A stretch of 64,000 bases of DNA, taken from NCBI RefSeq assembly GCF_037113525.1, contig NZ_CP146963.1, positions 4,092,001 through 4,156,000 on the forward strand. Reading direction: 5' to 3'. The notes under the pieces were generated by a model that was not told the DNA's origin, did no database searches, and saw only the letters and a list, made by a program, of their open reading frames with translations. Positions within the stretch are counted from its first letter, which is position 1. Every line of letters begins with the position of its first letter. Of the stretch, positions 19,857-28,804 are shown piece by piece. Made by a program: the position numbers and the translations under genes. The stretch comes from Butyrivibrio fibrisolvens. GTDB lineage: Bacteria; Bacillota; Clostridia; Lachnospirales; Lachnospiraceae.

Positions 19857-21392
19857 TTATTTCTTCTTGTTCCTGCCGGTTGCAATCAGCCACATAAATC
19901 TTATATTGGTAAAAAAGTATCTCTTAACAAGTCGCTCCGGATTCTGAAGCATACGATACAACCATTCAAGGCCAATGAGCTGAACCCATATAGGAGCTCT
20001 CTTAATAGTGCCCGCATGAAAATCAAATGCAGCTCCTACTCCAACGCAGACACCTCTGAACTTTCCTTTATGTGCCAGCATCCATTTCTCCTGTCTGGGA
20101 GCTCCAAGACCAATCCATATAATATCTGGGTCAGCCTTATTGATCATATCTATCATCTCATCTTCTTCAGCATCAGAAAGATCTCTAAAAGGAGGCGAAT
20201 AATAGCCTTTAACTATAGTTCCCGGATACTTTCTTTCGATATTAGCTTTAAGCTTATCAAGCGTCTCCTGAGTCGAGCCATAGAAGTAATGAGTAGTCTG
20301 TCCATCCATAGATGCCTTAAGCATCTCTTCCATGAAATCAGGTCCCGGCATCCTGACAGCTTCTGTATCAGTGTCGTGACGAAGAAGTCTTGCAATAGGA
20401 GCTCCATCAGGGAAGGTTAACGCAGAGCTATTCTCAGCTTCTCTGACGTCTTCTCTGTCATAAGACATAACCGTAGTATGTACATTTGAAAAGCAAATGT
20501 ACTGCCCCTTAAGAAGGTCAAGGTGATTACGTACATATGTAACAGCTTCAGATATATTAGAAACCGTATAATTCACCCCAAGAACAACACCTTTACGAAG
20601 CATAGCAGTATACCTTATGGCATTATAGCCTACTGAAGAATTGATACTTTTATGTGAAACTCTTCCACCTTCGAAAGTTATAATGACATCCGACGGTATA
20701 TTCTTTGAAGCAAGCATTTCTGCAACAGTGCCAACCTTTTCGGGTTTACTGTCAGGAAGATATATAACAGCTCTCTCATAATTAAGATCAGAATCATCCA
20801 AGGTGAGCTCATCATCTATATTGCCCGCCATATCTTCAACAGTTATTACCTTATCTACGATTCCTCCACCAAGCTCTAACATCTGGTGCCGTATAACAGA
20901 CTCGTGCTTTTTATCAGTTATAAGAAGGAGCTTTTGATAGATACTGTCATTTCTGATCTTTCCAAGTATACGTCTTCTGTACCAGATCCTTATAGCAGAA
21001 TCAAATATCGTATTGTAGATGAAAAATGCAGCTATAACAGTCCTTGATACTCTGCTGCTCCATTTAGCTATAAACAGATAGATAAGCAGTATCAAAAGGA
21101 AATAGATCTGCGTCTTGATGACAGTAAATATGATCTCTGTCCTACTCTGCTCAACAGGAAGTCCCCATTTTGAACCCTTGGTATAGCTTAATACTACATT
21201 GATAAGCAGTAACACCATGAACAAAGAAACATAAAGTCCCTGTATTCCTTTTGTTCTTTCATAAAATGGCGCAAGAAAAATATATCTGGAAAAAATTGCA
21301 AGGAAATATGCAGCACTAAGTGCTGCATAATCCAGATATAAAATATGTCGTCTGTATATTTTTCTCATGCGAGACTCTATATTATACTTCAT
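19857..21392 (-). CDS. WbaP-type N-terminal half fused to WecG/TagA/CpsF (GT26) domain
   Basis: About 511 residues. Residues 15-145 hold four or five membrane helices and residues 150-265 a Rossmann-like stretch (KLLLITDKKHE, RAVIYLPDSKPE, DVIITFEGG): the layout of the non-catalytic N-terminal half of long polyprenyl-phosphate sugar-phosphate transferases. Instead of the usual catalytic domain, residues 270-505 are a complete TagA/WecG domain: TFPDGAPIARLLR (328-340), PDIIWIGLGAPRQEKWM (424-440), GVGAAFDFHAG and RAPIWVQLIGLEWLYRM. GT26 enzymes add ManNAc(A) or similar to the first lipid-linked sugar. Start taken at ATG 21392; GTG 21398 is also in frame. The fusion is unusual (see findings). 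Confidence 0.88.
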   Translation of the reverse strand: MKYNIESRMRKIYRRHILYLDYAALSAAYFLAIFSRYIFLAPFYERTKGIQGLYVSLFMVLLLINVVLSYTKGSKWGLPVEQSRTEIIFTVIKTQIYFLLILLIYLFIAKWSSRVSRTVIAAFFIYNTIFDSAIRIWYRRRILGKIRNDSIYQKLLLITDKKHESVIRHQMLELGGGIVDKVITVEDMAGNIDDELTLDDSDLNYERAVIYLPDSKPEKVGTVAEMLASKNIPSDVIITFEGGRVSHKSINSSVGYNAIRYTAMLRKGVVLGVNYTVSNISEAVTYVRNHLDLLKGQYICFSNVHTTVMSYDREDVREAENSSALTFPDGAPIARLLRHDTDTEAVRMPGPDFMEEMLKASMDGQTTHYFYGSTQETLDKLKANIERKYPGTIVKGYYSPPFRDLSDAEEDEMIDMINKADPDIIWIGLGAPRQEKWMLAHKGKFRGVCVGVGAAFDFHAGTIKRAPIWVQLIGLEWLYRMLQNPERLVKRYFFTNIRFMWLIATGRNKKK

Positions 21393-21451
21393 GATCACTC
21401 AACCATTATAGTATGCGTTTTATATCATAAATGCACACACTATATATTATT

Positions 21452-22465
21452 TTAATTAATACTCATTGCATGCCAGGCAGCATCAGCTCCATATCCACAT
21501 GTAACTGTTACCGTCCGCCCTACTATAAGAGGAAGTCCTGACAAAGCTGTAGTCGTATCAAGCTTAATGAGCATAGTACCATCTGATGTAACAAGATACA
21601 AGGTGTTAAGAGTAGAGCTTACAGATACAGTACCTGTAAAGGATGCTGTAGTCGTATATGCTCCTGCATCATTATAATTGGCATTACCAAGATTTGTAAC
21701 CTTTGCAGCATGCATATATGCATCATTGCCTCTGTATAGCGCAACTGCTATAGACTGTCCCGGAATCAGTGTCAGGCATCCTGAAAAGTCTGTGTTACTA
21801 TCATACTTAACGATCATCGTACCATAGGATGTTGAAAAGTATAATAACGAAGTAGTGGTTTCAGCAGTAACTGTACCTCTTACATTAGGCATTTCCACAC
21901 CGCCTACGATAATAGTATCAGGAACACTGTTAGACGGATCACTATCACTTACAGTTACTGCATGGAGACATGCATCACTTCCTCTTGCAACTTTAATATA
22001 AACAGCCTTGCCAATAGCAACAAGCTGACATCCAGTAAAGTCAGTAGTACTATCAACCTTGATCTGCATGGTTCCTTCTGTTGTTGAAAGGAATATCACA
22101 TCTTCTGTAGTCTTACTTGTAACAGTACCATATACTGTTGCAGAAGTTGAAGAGTCGACAACTGCGACGGTCTCATATATCTTAGATGCATGAAGACAGG
22201 CATCCTGGCCCCTATGACATTCAACCGTTACTTCCTTGTCAGGAAGAAGCATCTTACAACCGCTCAAATCTGTCTCAGGGTCTATAGCGATCGTCATCTT
22301 GCCCTGCGGAGTGTTCAAATAAAGATAACTACTTGTTGTATCAATACCTACCGTACCACTTACAGTATATGTATCAAACGCATCTGATCTAATACACATT
22401 ACAGAAAAGACGGCTAATACACACATTAGAAAAACTGATAATCTTGCTTTAATTCGCTTACTCAT
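21452..22465 (-). CDS. Secreted protein of four ~62-residue tandem repeats
   Basis: 337 residues: signal peptide (basic SKRIKAR, hydrophobic core 8-25, cleavage near residue 29), then four repeats at about 36-98, 112-173, 196-257 and 277-337. Each has the pattern G-T-V, a (Y/F)L(S/N)T-like strand, G-x-M-x-I-K, D-x-x-T-D-(S/T)-G-C, then a G-x-x-V strand and RG-x-DA-x-(L/M)HA. Repeats 1 and 2 each hold two cysteines (70/90, 146/166), repeat 3 one, repeat 4 none. The strand-rich unit may be a small beta-barrel; I recognise no family. It is embedded in the operon between GT11 and the GT26 fusion, 15 bp from GT11, so a surface or glycan-associated role is likely but unproven. No sortase or LysM signal. 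Confidence 0.8.
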   Translation of the reverse strand: MSKRIKARLSVFLMCVLAVFSVMCIRSDAFDTYTVSGTVGIDTTSSYLYLNTPQGKMTIAIDPETDLSGCKMLLPDKEVTVECHRGQDACLHASKIYETVAVVDSSTSATVYGTVTSKTTEDVIFLSTTEGTMQIKVDSTTDFTGCQLVAIGKAVYIKVARGSDACLHAVTVSDSDPSNSVPDTIIVGGVEMPNVRGTVTAETTTSLLYFSTSYGTMIVKYDSNTDFSGCLTLIPGQSIAVALYRGNDAYMHAAKVTNLGNANYNDAGAYTTTASFTGTVSVSSTLNTLYLVTSDGTMLIKLDTTTALSGLPLIVGRTVTVTCGYGADAAWHAMSIN

Positions 22466-22480
22466 AGTTCTCCCCTTTCA

Positions 22481-23512
22481 TTATCCGATGATTCCCATTC
22501 TCCTTACTATGCTTCTGTATGCCTTTCTGGACATATATGCAAAATACAGAGCTTTAGCTCTGATATTCTGACCGAATTTAAGAACTGCGCCAGGCTTCCT
22601 ATCAAGTCTTCTGTAAACAGGAGAAGCCTTCTTGTATTCTTCAAGTTCCTTCCTGCATTCATCTGCTGAAAAGACGCCACCCTTCTTATCCATATAATGA
22701 AAGCAACTATATATATTCTGTTCTGATGCCCAGTATCCATCTGATACATTATGCCTTGCCCAATACTTTGGGGCTATGGCATATACAAGCTCATCACTTG
22801 TAAAAGCCGGGAACACTGCAAAAGATGAATTTGATAATAAAAGATACTTAGCGTTTTTGATAGTTACGTAGTCCTTGGCAAGGTCATTGGTAACAGCCTT
22901 AACCTCCGGAAGGATCTTGTGAGCAGCCTCTACATCATCTGTTACTGCCAGAAATTCCATATCCGGACGAACCTTTTTCATATTCTTAATGCCATGAAGC
23001 CAATACTTCCTATCAAGCCACAGTTCAGGTGAATTGGAGTAGTCTCCACATCTTAAATGAATAATACAAAGATTATCTTTGGTATATTCATGTGAATCAT
23101 ACTCCGGCTTAACCTTGAGCCAGTCCTTTAGCTTGTCCTTATATTTTTCAAAATACTCTTCACCCTGAAGATTACCATACAAAAGGGTATTATCCTCAAT
23201 ATCAAAGAAAGCTTTGTCAACTCCGCTTACATAGACTCCATGTTCCATGTCATGTGAAGAGTTACCAAGGTAAAGTCTGTGATCTTCATCTTCAAATATA
23301 GTAAATTTTGACTTATCCGCTTCCGGTATCTCTATGCCAAGGTCTATATCCATGAAATACATTCCTGTATCGGAATGCATATTATTAGCAAGACCCTTTG
23401 GATTTATTATTCCAAACTCGCAGCCCTTATTCTCAGCAGCAGCTCTTGCGCATACATACCAAAAGAGCTGATTACCAAGTCCGGAACCGTATGAAAACTC
23501 CGTTCCAATCAC
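22481..23512 (-). CDS. GT11 alpha-1,2-fucosyltransferase family protein
   Basis: 343 residues. SGLGNQLFWYVCARAAAE (10-27) and IIHLRCGDYS (150-159) are the two GT11 signatures; the usual HxRRGDY has Cys155 in place of the second Arg. Members transfer fucose, or a related sugar, from GDP-fucose in alpha-1,2 linkage. The start is a GTG (ATG is not available near the conserved N-terminus) with only a weak ribosome site. Follows a GtrB-like GT2 by 55 bp. Confidence 0.9.
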   Translation of the reverse strand: MIGTEFSYGSGLGNQLFWYVCARAAAENKGCEFGIINPKGLANNMHSDTGMYFMDIDLGIEIPEADKSKFTIFEDEDHRLYLGNSSHDMEHGVYVSGVDKAFFDIEDNTLLYGNLQGEEYFEKYKDKLKDWLKVKPEYDSHEYTKDNLCIIHLRCGDYSNSPELWLDRKYWLHGIKNMKKVRPDMEFLAVTDDVEAAHKILPEVKAVTNDLAKDYVTIKNAKYLLLSNSSFAVFPAFTSDELVYAIAPKYWARHNVSDGYWASEQNIYSCFHYMDKKGGVFSADECRKELEEYKKASPVYRRLDRKPGAVLKFGQNIRAKALYFAYMSRKAYRSIVRRMGIIG

Positions 23513-23567
23513 TGTATAATATCTGTCCTTTCGAATTTACATTTAACGCACAACAAAGAATAAATAA

Positions 23568-24518
23568 TTAATCTTTGTCCACATCCAGCTTCTTCTCTTT
23601 GGCGATATATATAGGTCTGTTCTTAACCTCCATATATATCCTTGCCAGATACTCCCCTATTATTCCAAGGAGAAGAATTATCATTCCTCCCAAAAATAAA
23701 AGAAGTAACAAAATAGTTGTTGTATCCTGCCATGGACGTGCACCAGAAATCGACATGGCATACAGCCTGACACCATAAACAAATGAAATTAAAATAACAA
23801 GAAATCCCAAATAGATCACTGCTCGCAGAGGCGCTACGGCAAAGGCAATAATACCTGTCTTGGCATAATTCCATAGGCCCTTATAATTCCACTTACTATC
23901 GCCATCAACACGCTCTACATTTTCATATTCAATCCACTTGGAATTAAATCCGATCCAGGAATAGATACCTTTGATAAAACGCTCATGCTCTCTCATGGAA
24001 ACTATCGCATCAGCAACCTGCTTCTTCATAAGCCTGTAATCTGTCATGCCCGGTGCAAGTTTCATACCTGTAGCCAAGTTGATAACATGATAAAAAGAAT
24101 TAGACAATAAATTTCTGATTCTGGATTCTTTTTCTCTTTTTACTCTTCTGGCTGTAGCACAGTCATATCCTTCTTCTTCGATAGCATGAAGCATGTCTAT
24201 AAGAAGGTGCGGCGGATGCTGAAGGTCCGCATCCATTAGTGCCACATAATCTCCATCAGCATTCTCAAGTCCCGCGTAAATAGCTGACTCCTTACCAAAG
24301 TTTCGTGCAAAAGATATATATCTGACATTACTGTTTTCAGCATTTGAAAGCTTTACAATACGTTCTAAAGTATCATCTTTACTTCCATCATCAATATACA
24401 AAACACTAAAGCTGTAAGCTTTAAGTTCATTACTAAACAGCTCTTTCAATGCATCATATATCAGTTCTACACATTTGGATTCGTTATAACAAGGAATTAC
24501 TATATCGATTTTTTTCAT
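23568..24518 (-). CDS. GtrB-like GT2 polyprenyl-phosphate glycosyltransferase
   Basis: 316 residues from ATG 24518 (MKKIDIVIPCYNES). GT2 core with DDGSKDDT, SFARNFGKESAIYAGL and DADLQHPP, then two C-terminal membrane helices (about 228-256 and 265-295) and LARIYMEVKNRPIY, the standard GtrB/YkcC layout. It makes polyprenyl-phosphate-hexose on the cytoplasmic face for GT-C enzymes. Lies downstream of a GT-C-like gene with 120 bp between them that hold a possible internal promoter and a 12-bp inverted repeat. Confidence 0.91.
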   Translation of the reverse strand: MKKIDIVIPCYNESKCVELIYDALKELFSNELKAYSFSVLYIDDGSKDDTLERIVKLSNAENSNVRYISFARNFGKESAIYAGLENADGDYVALMDADLQHPPHLLIDMLHAIEEEGYDCATARRVKREKESRIRNLLSNSFYHVINLATGMKLAPGMTDYRLMKKQVADAIVSMREHERFIKGIYSWIGFNSKWIEYENVERVDGDSKWNYKGLWNYAKTGIIAFAVAPLRAVIYLGFLVILISFVYGVRLYAMSISGARPWQDTTTILLLLLFLGGMIILLLGIIGEYLARIYMEVKNRPIYIAKEKKLDVDKD

Positions 24519-24538
24519 AATACTTTCCCATAGCAAGA

Positions 24539-24609
24539 ATAGTCAGTTATTGTAACATTGCCTTTTTGATAACACTAATAGTTATCTGCAAATACGCATA
24601 ACTGACTAT
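24539..24609. promoter_or_regulatory. Perfect 12-bp inverted repeat in a leader
   Basis: ATAGTCAGTTAT (24539-24550) and ATAACTGACTAT (24598-24609) are perfect inverse copies, 47 bases apart, in the gap before the GtrB-like gene. Just upstream on the minus strand, TGCTATAAT (-10 at 24610-24615) is an extended -10 element, with a poor -35. Together they could be an internal promoter with an operator or a long leader hairpin; function is inference. Confidence 0.4.
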
Positions 24610-24638
24610 ATTATAGCATAATACAGAAATACAAACGA

Positions 24639-26219
24639 TCAAATAATAGCAGTTGACGTCGTATCCACATCATCAATAGCTGCCACTATATCATCACTGG
24701 TTTCTCTATACTTTTTATATCCACCAGCCAGTGAAGCAATAATAATGACCAAACATACTGTCAACGTAATTATCTTTGACCTCTTGCTATTAAAAAACAT
24801 CTGCGGAATGAGTCCGATGATAATAGCAAACAATAATATCCATGATGGATAATAATATCTAAATTCGAATGCCTGCGTATTTAAGAGATATGCACCATAA
24901 TAAAATAATGAGACCAAAAAAGTAGCTTCATATAAATTTAATGGTGCCTTCTTTCCCTGATACTTAAAACGCCATATCAAAATAAGCACAAGGCTAAGCA
25001 AGTACATGATCCATGGCCTTCTAATAATACTGTTAAATTCCATAAATGCAAGGAAGAAATTTACATAAAACGCTCTTTGCTGTGAATCATTTAATCCAAA
25101 TTCATTATCAGGATCCCATGGCTGATAATAATATTCATACATATTTACAGGCTTTCCGATTCCTAATGAATGAGAAATAAATTCCCATTTCGTCTTTAGG
25201 AACATTTTAGGCTCATGCAGCGCCATCTTCACATACCTCTTGACCAGCCTTGTAGAATGATCTCCTTCTGATATGGCCATTGAAGATATCGGTGAATTAA
25301 ACATACCATTGATAGATGATCCCTGCTCATCATAGCTGTTATTCTGCACTGCAATAGCAGTAGCCCCGTCTCCAAACAGATCATCCAGGTAATCTATATA
25401 CTCATACTGCTTATCAGGTTCCATAGATTGAATTACAGATACTATCTCCCATGCAAATCCTGCAGAATAAGAAGGCAAAACTCTGATATTCAAAAGAGAA
25501 GGCAAAAATGCAGAAACAAAAAAACCAAGAAGTACAGACGCGCTTAATAATACTCTTGCCAAAAGCTTCTTTTCTCTTAACAGGACAATAATTATCACGG
25601 CCGGAATTATAGAAAAAGCATTCGCCCTATATCCAAAGCATACAAATGAAAATCCGATAATCAGGATAACAGTAATAACCTTATCGAATCTAACCTGAAG
25701 TGCTCTCCATTTCCAGATAAGCAAAAGAATTGCCAACATAGCAATGGCACTACCAACACTCGCCTCATAATATACTCCAAAAGCCCACATAACAGGAGAC
25801 AGAAAAAGGCATATCTTATTCCACAGCGGATGCTGCTTTTCATTTAACTGATCAATAAAAACAATAGTTAACAACCAATGTAAAAAGCACTGGGTAAATG
25901 TATAAAGAATGATAGATCCAACTATCTCTTTAGAAAGCAAAATAAAAAATGAGGGTGTAATAGTAAGCCATGAGCTTGACGGATATAAGGCAGATTCTCC
26001 AGTTAAAAAAGCCTTAATAGATGTCTTTAAACTATCAGTAAATGATATTCGAACATAGGAATCAATATAAATGATTCCCGGATGAGATAATATGGTGATA
26101 AAAACAGAAATCAAAAGTGCAATTATAATACTATTACGATTATTACAAAACCACTTTATGTATGCAGATTGTTTTATTTCAGCAATTATCTTGCCTGGTT
26201 TTTTAGTTGCCATTTTCAT
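24639..26219 (-). CDS. Polytopic membrane protein, GT-C-like (DUF6020-like)
   Basis: 526 residues with about ten to twelve hydrophobic helices starting at residue 30. ILSHPGIIYIDSYVRISFTD places an acidic residue in the first extracytoplasmic loop, and a 120-residue soluble loop (about 240-360, HEPKMFLKTKWEFI) lies mid-protein. These features match large Gram-positive integral membrane proteins thought to be GT-C transferases; I recall the DUF6020 group but cannot confirm it. Context between GT2 genes and a GtrB-like gene supports use of a lipid-linked donor. Confidence 0.62.
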   Translation of the reverse strand: MKMATKKPGKIIAEIKQSAYIKWFCNNRNSIIIALLISVFITILSHPGIIYIDSYVRISFTDSLKTSIKAFLTGESALYPSSSWLTITPSFFILLSKEIVGSIILYTFTQCFLHWLLTIVFIDQLNEKQHPLWNKICLFLSPVMWAFGVYYEASVGSAIAMLAILLLIWKWRALQVRFDKVITVILIIGFSFVCFGYRANAFSIIPAVIIIVLLREKKLLARVLLSASVLLGFFVSAFLPSLLNIRVLPSYSAGFAWEIVSVIQSMEPDKQYEYIDYLDDLFGDGATAIAVQNNSYDEQGSSINGMFNSPISSMAISEGDHSTRLVKRYVKMALHEPKMFLKTKWEFISHSLGIGKPVNMYEYYYQPWDPDNEFGLNDSQQRAFYVNFFLAFMEFNSIIRRPWIMYLLSLVLILIWRFKYQGKKAPLNLYEATFLVSLFYYGAYLLNTQAFEFRYYYPSWILLFAIIIGLIPQMFFNSKRSKIITLTVCLVIIIASLAGGYKKYRETSDDIVAAIDDVDTTSTAII

Positions 26220-26270
26220 ATTTATACAAAAATCTCCATAAATGCTTAGATTGTTATATATCTACCCAAT

Positions 26271-27158
26271 TCACAATATATGTTTTAATAGGACAAAAAG
26301 CTTCAGAATAATCAAATAAGGATATTTAATAAAGCCCATCTTTATATTGCTTACGCCTTTATACTCTCTGGCATAATAACACAATGATTTCAGAAATAAC
26401 CTGCTGACTTTTTCAAAATGCTGAGGTGTCTCTTTCTTATAATCATGATCATGTATTACTGTAACTTCAGGGCAATATACCATTTTCAGATCGGCACGTC
26501 TTATGCGCTCTTCTATTATATATTCCTCAAAATACAGAAATGTATTAGGATCAAAGCCGCCTACCTGTTCAAACAAGGCGCTGTCAAAAAACCAGAAGCA
26601 TCCGGAAAATGTATAATGATCCTCGATCTTATTTCGCAAAGTCTTGATCATATTACCATAAAGACAGTTCACTATACTCTTTTTATACATGGGATTTAAA
26701 TGTTTGTCACCCTCGAGTATATCAGGTCCAACCACTACAACATCCTTGGTAAACTTATCTCCTGCAATATCAAGATTAAGCTTACCCTCAAATAAAATAT
26801 CATTATTTGAAAAAACAAGAATGGAATCTCCAAAAAGTGAATATGAAAGCTCTGCACCAAGATTATTCCCCTTTGCATATCCGAGATTCTCATAGGTGGC
26901 ATAATAATATACAGATATACCCTCTAACTCAAAAGAGTATATCTGTCCCTTATCCATTTCCTTAACCGGAGATAATTCGTAATGCTGTTTCAAATATTCA
27001 AATCCTGAAGCATCTTCAGAATTATCAACAATAATATATTCTATATTTCCTTTTGAAATCAAAGCGTCCTTACAATACTTTATATAGCAGACTGTAGCTG
27101 CGATCGTATTGTAATCCACTAAGATCATCGAATAATTATGCTTAGTCTGACACTCCAT
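26271..27158 (-). CDS. GT2 glycosyltransferase
   Basis: About 295 residues from ATG 27158, which overlaps the upstream stop as TGATG (a GTG three bases earlier is in frame). MILVDYNTIAATVCYIKYC, IIVDNSEDASGF, YENLGYAKGNNLGA and FSNNDILF mark the rhamnosyltransferase-like GT2 subgroup, in which SNND replaces DxD; YFEEYIIEERIRRAD holds the catalytic-base region. One hydrophobic segment ends the protein. Acceptor and donor unknown. Confidence 0.87.
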   Translation of the reverse strand: MECQTKHNYSMILVDYNTIAATVCYIKYCKDALISKGNIEYIIVDNSEDASGFEYLKQHYELSPVKEMDKGQIYSFELEGISVYYYATYENLGYAKGNNLGAELSYSLFGDSILVFSNNDILFEGKLNLDIAGDKFTKDVVVVGPDILEGDKHLNPMYKKSIVNCLYGNMIKTLRNKIEDHYTFSGCFWFFDSALFEQVGGFDPNTFLYFEEYIIEERIRRADLKMVYCPEVTVIHDHDYKKETPQHFEKVSRLFLKSLCYYAREYKGVSNIKMGFIKYPYLIILKLFVLLKHIL

Positions 27159-27994
27159 CACGGATTGTATGCCCCCCTGGCATTTCTAAACAGTATCTTC
27201 ATCAGCTCGCTATTGCCCTTAAAAAAGCTTATCTTGGTCGGAGTCTTGCCTTTCTTAGGGTAAGCCCTTGTAACCGGAACCTCACACGCCTTCATTCCCA
27301 ACTGAGTAGCTCTTACTGATAAGTATGCAAGAAGCTCATAAGTCACAAATATATCTCTAAGAGGCTGAACCCTCTCATCAGTCAGATAACGTCTTGAATA
27401 TGCCCTATATGCATTAGTTGTATCTGTAAACCTTTGATGCGCTGTTAATGATATCACAGGTGCATGAATAAGTCTTACAGCTATATTTCTTACCATAGGA
27501 GTATTGATAGCACGTCCGCCTTTTATAAATCTTGATCCCTGCACGAAATCATATCCCTTTTCAAGCTTATCTATAAACCTTGGAATATCCTCGATACTAT
27601 CTTTATTATTGCCATCAATAGTAAGTATACCTTTGTAGCCTCGTTCAAGTGCCCACCAGATACCCATTCGAAGCTGGGCGCCCTGCTTACCTGTATCTTT
27701 CTTTACAAGAAGAGTGTTAACATCAAGGCTTCTGAGCTTCTTCTCATCAGTACATCCATCAGTTGATCCGCCATCGCAGATAATAATATCAACATGATCA
27801 GAAATGTTATGTTTCTTAGCTCTAAAAAGTTCCTTATGGATCCTGTCGCCTTCGTTGATGATAGGGATCAGTACCGCATAATCTTTGGTCTTTGAATTAT
27901 ATTCAGTGCACTCAAATTTAGGCACACCACTCTGCTTTTCATGAATCATATAATACTCCTGCCAGCCACTTACTATAACATCTTTGAACAGCAA
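27158..27994 (-). CDS. GT2 glycosyltransferase, DPM1-like
   Basis: 278 residues without membrane helices. VLIPIINEGDRI, ICDGGSTDGCTD and TIDGNNKDS (the last in the place of DGDGQ) form a GT2 active site close to polyprenyl-phosphate hexosyltransferases; FVQGSRFIKGG and the C-terminal PVTRAYPKKGKTPTKIS are also typical of that group. Ends coupled to the next GT2 and follows the TIM-barrel gene by 18 bp. Part of the FAD/SDR/isomerase cassette. Confidence 0.85.
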   Translation of the reverse strand: MLFKDVIVSGWQEYYMIHEKQSGVPKFECTEYNSKTKDYAVLIPIINEGDRIHKELFRAKKHNISDHVDIIICDGGSTDGCTDEKKLRSLDVNTLLVKKDTGKQGAQLRMGIWWALERGYKGILTIDGNNKDSIEDIPRFIDKLEKGYDFVQGSRFIKGGRAINTPMVRNIAVRLIHAPVISLTAHQRFTDTTNAYRAYSRRYLTDERVQPLRDIFVTYELLAYLSVRATQLGMKACEVPVTRAYPKKGKTPTKISFFKGNSELMKILFRNARGAYNP

Positions 27995-28012
27995 TTCCTA
28001 TCATACATAAAG

Positions 28013-28801
28013 TCATCCAAAGATGGCCTTAACGTAATTCATCATCTCTTCTAATGTTTCTATGGATTCTTGTCTTGAGACCTCAATAGAAATATATCTG
28101 TCATATCCACATTCTCTAAGCTTGTCAAATAACTTCTTATGAAGTTCCCGCTTCTCTATAACTTTAAGACCGGGCTCACTTACATGGACATGATTAATAA
28201 GGCTTTCCTTACCATTCAAAACAGATACATCTTCTCCATTTTCAATCATAGTGCCCATATCAAGGTTAAGTTTAAATCCCTTAGAATCAACCTTCTCTAT
28301 AAGAACTAATGCAGCAGACGTATCATTTATATAGTTCGTGTTATAAATAGGCGGATTAGCCTCCATAGCTACAACCGTTCCCTTATCAGCAGCATAATCA
28401 CCAATCTCTTTAAAAAAGTCAATTGCTACCTGATCATCTGCTCCCTCTGGGAGATTTCTATTACGAGGGCATCCAAAAACAAGATTTCCACATCCAATCT
28501 CTTTAGCAAAATCAATTGCTTTCTTTGTATAGTTTATTAGAGCATCTCTCTCTTCTTCTGAACCAAACAGTTTTTCCTGCCTGCCATACCAAATTGACTG
28601 CATGGAAGATACTTTGAATTCCTGATCTTCAAAGAGCTTTTCTGCCCACTTCCTAGCCTCTATAGCATGATCATATGGATTATCTGGAAATATTCTTGTC
28701 GGTGCAATTTCAAGTCCTGAAAAGCCCTTGTCTTTCATCATTTTATAAACAACTTCATCATTCTCAGCTGTCCATGCAATATTAGATATAGATAACTTCA
28801 T
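28013..28801 (-). CDS. TIM-barrel sugar isomerase/epimerase (AP_endonuc_2-like)
   Basis: 262 residues, the normal length for the xylose-isomerase-like TIM-barrel group. Metal-binding residues are visible: E147 (AMEANPP), D181 (LNLDMG), H206 (NHVHVSEPG) and E240 (YISIEVS). Such enzymes isomerise or epimerise keto sugars or sugar phosphates; substrate unknown. Three bases separate it from the SDR gene, so they are co-translated and probably act on the same sugar. Confidence 0.83.
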   Translation of the reverse strand: MKLSISNIAWTAENDEVVYKMMKDKGFSGLEIAPTRIFPDNPYDHAIEARKWAEKLFEDQEFKVSSMQSIWYGRQEKLFGSEEERDALINYTKKAIDFAKEIGCGNLVFGCPRNRNLPEGADDQVAIDFFKEIGDYAADKGTVVAMEANPPIYNTNYINDTSAALVLIEKVDSKGFKLNLDMGTMIENGEDVSVLNGKESLINHVHVSEPGLKVIEKRELHKKLFDKLRECGYDRYISIEVSRQESIETLEEMMNYVKAIFG

Positions 28802-28804
28802 ATT

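Noticed and set aside
19848..20420. 190-codon plus-strand frame opposite the TagA domain gene.
   Set aside because: Fully inside the conserved GT26 coding region on the other strand and without family similarity.
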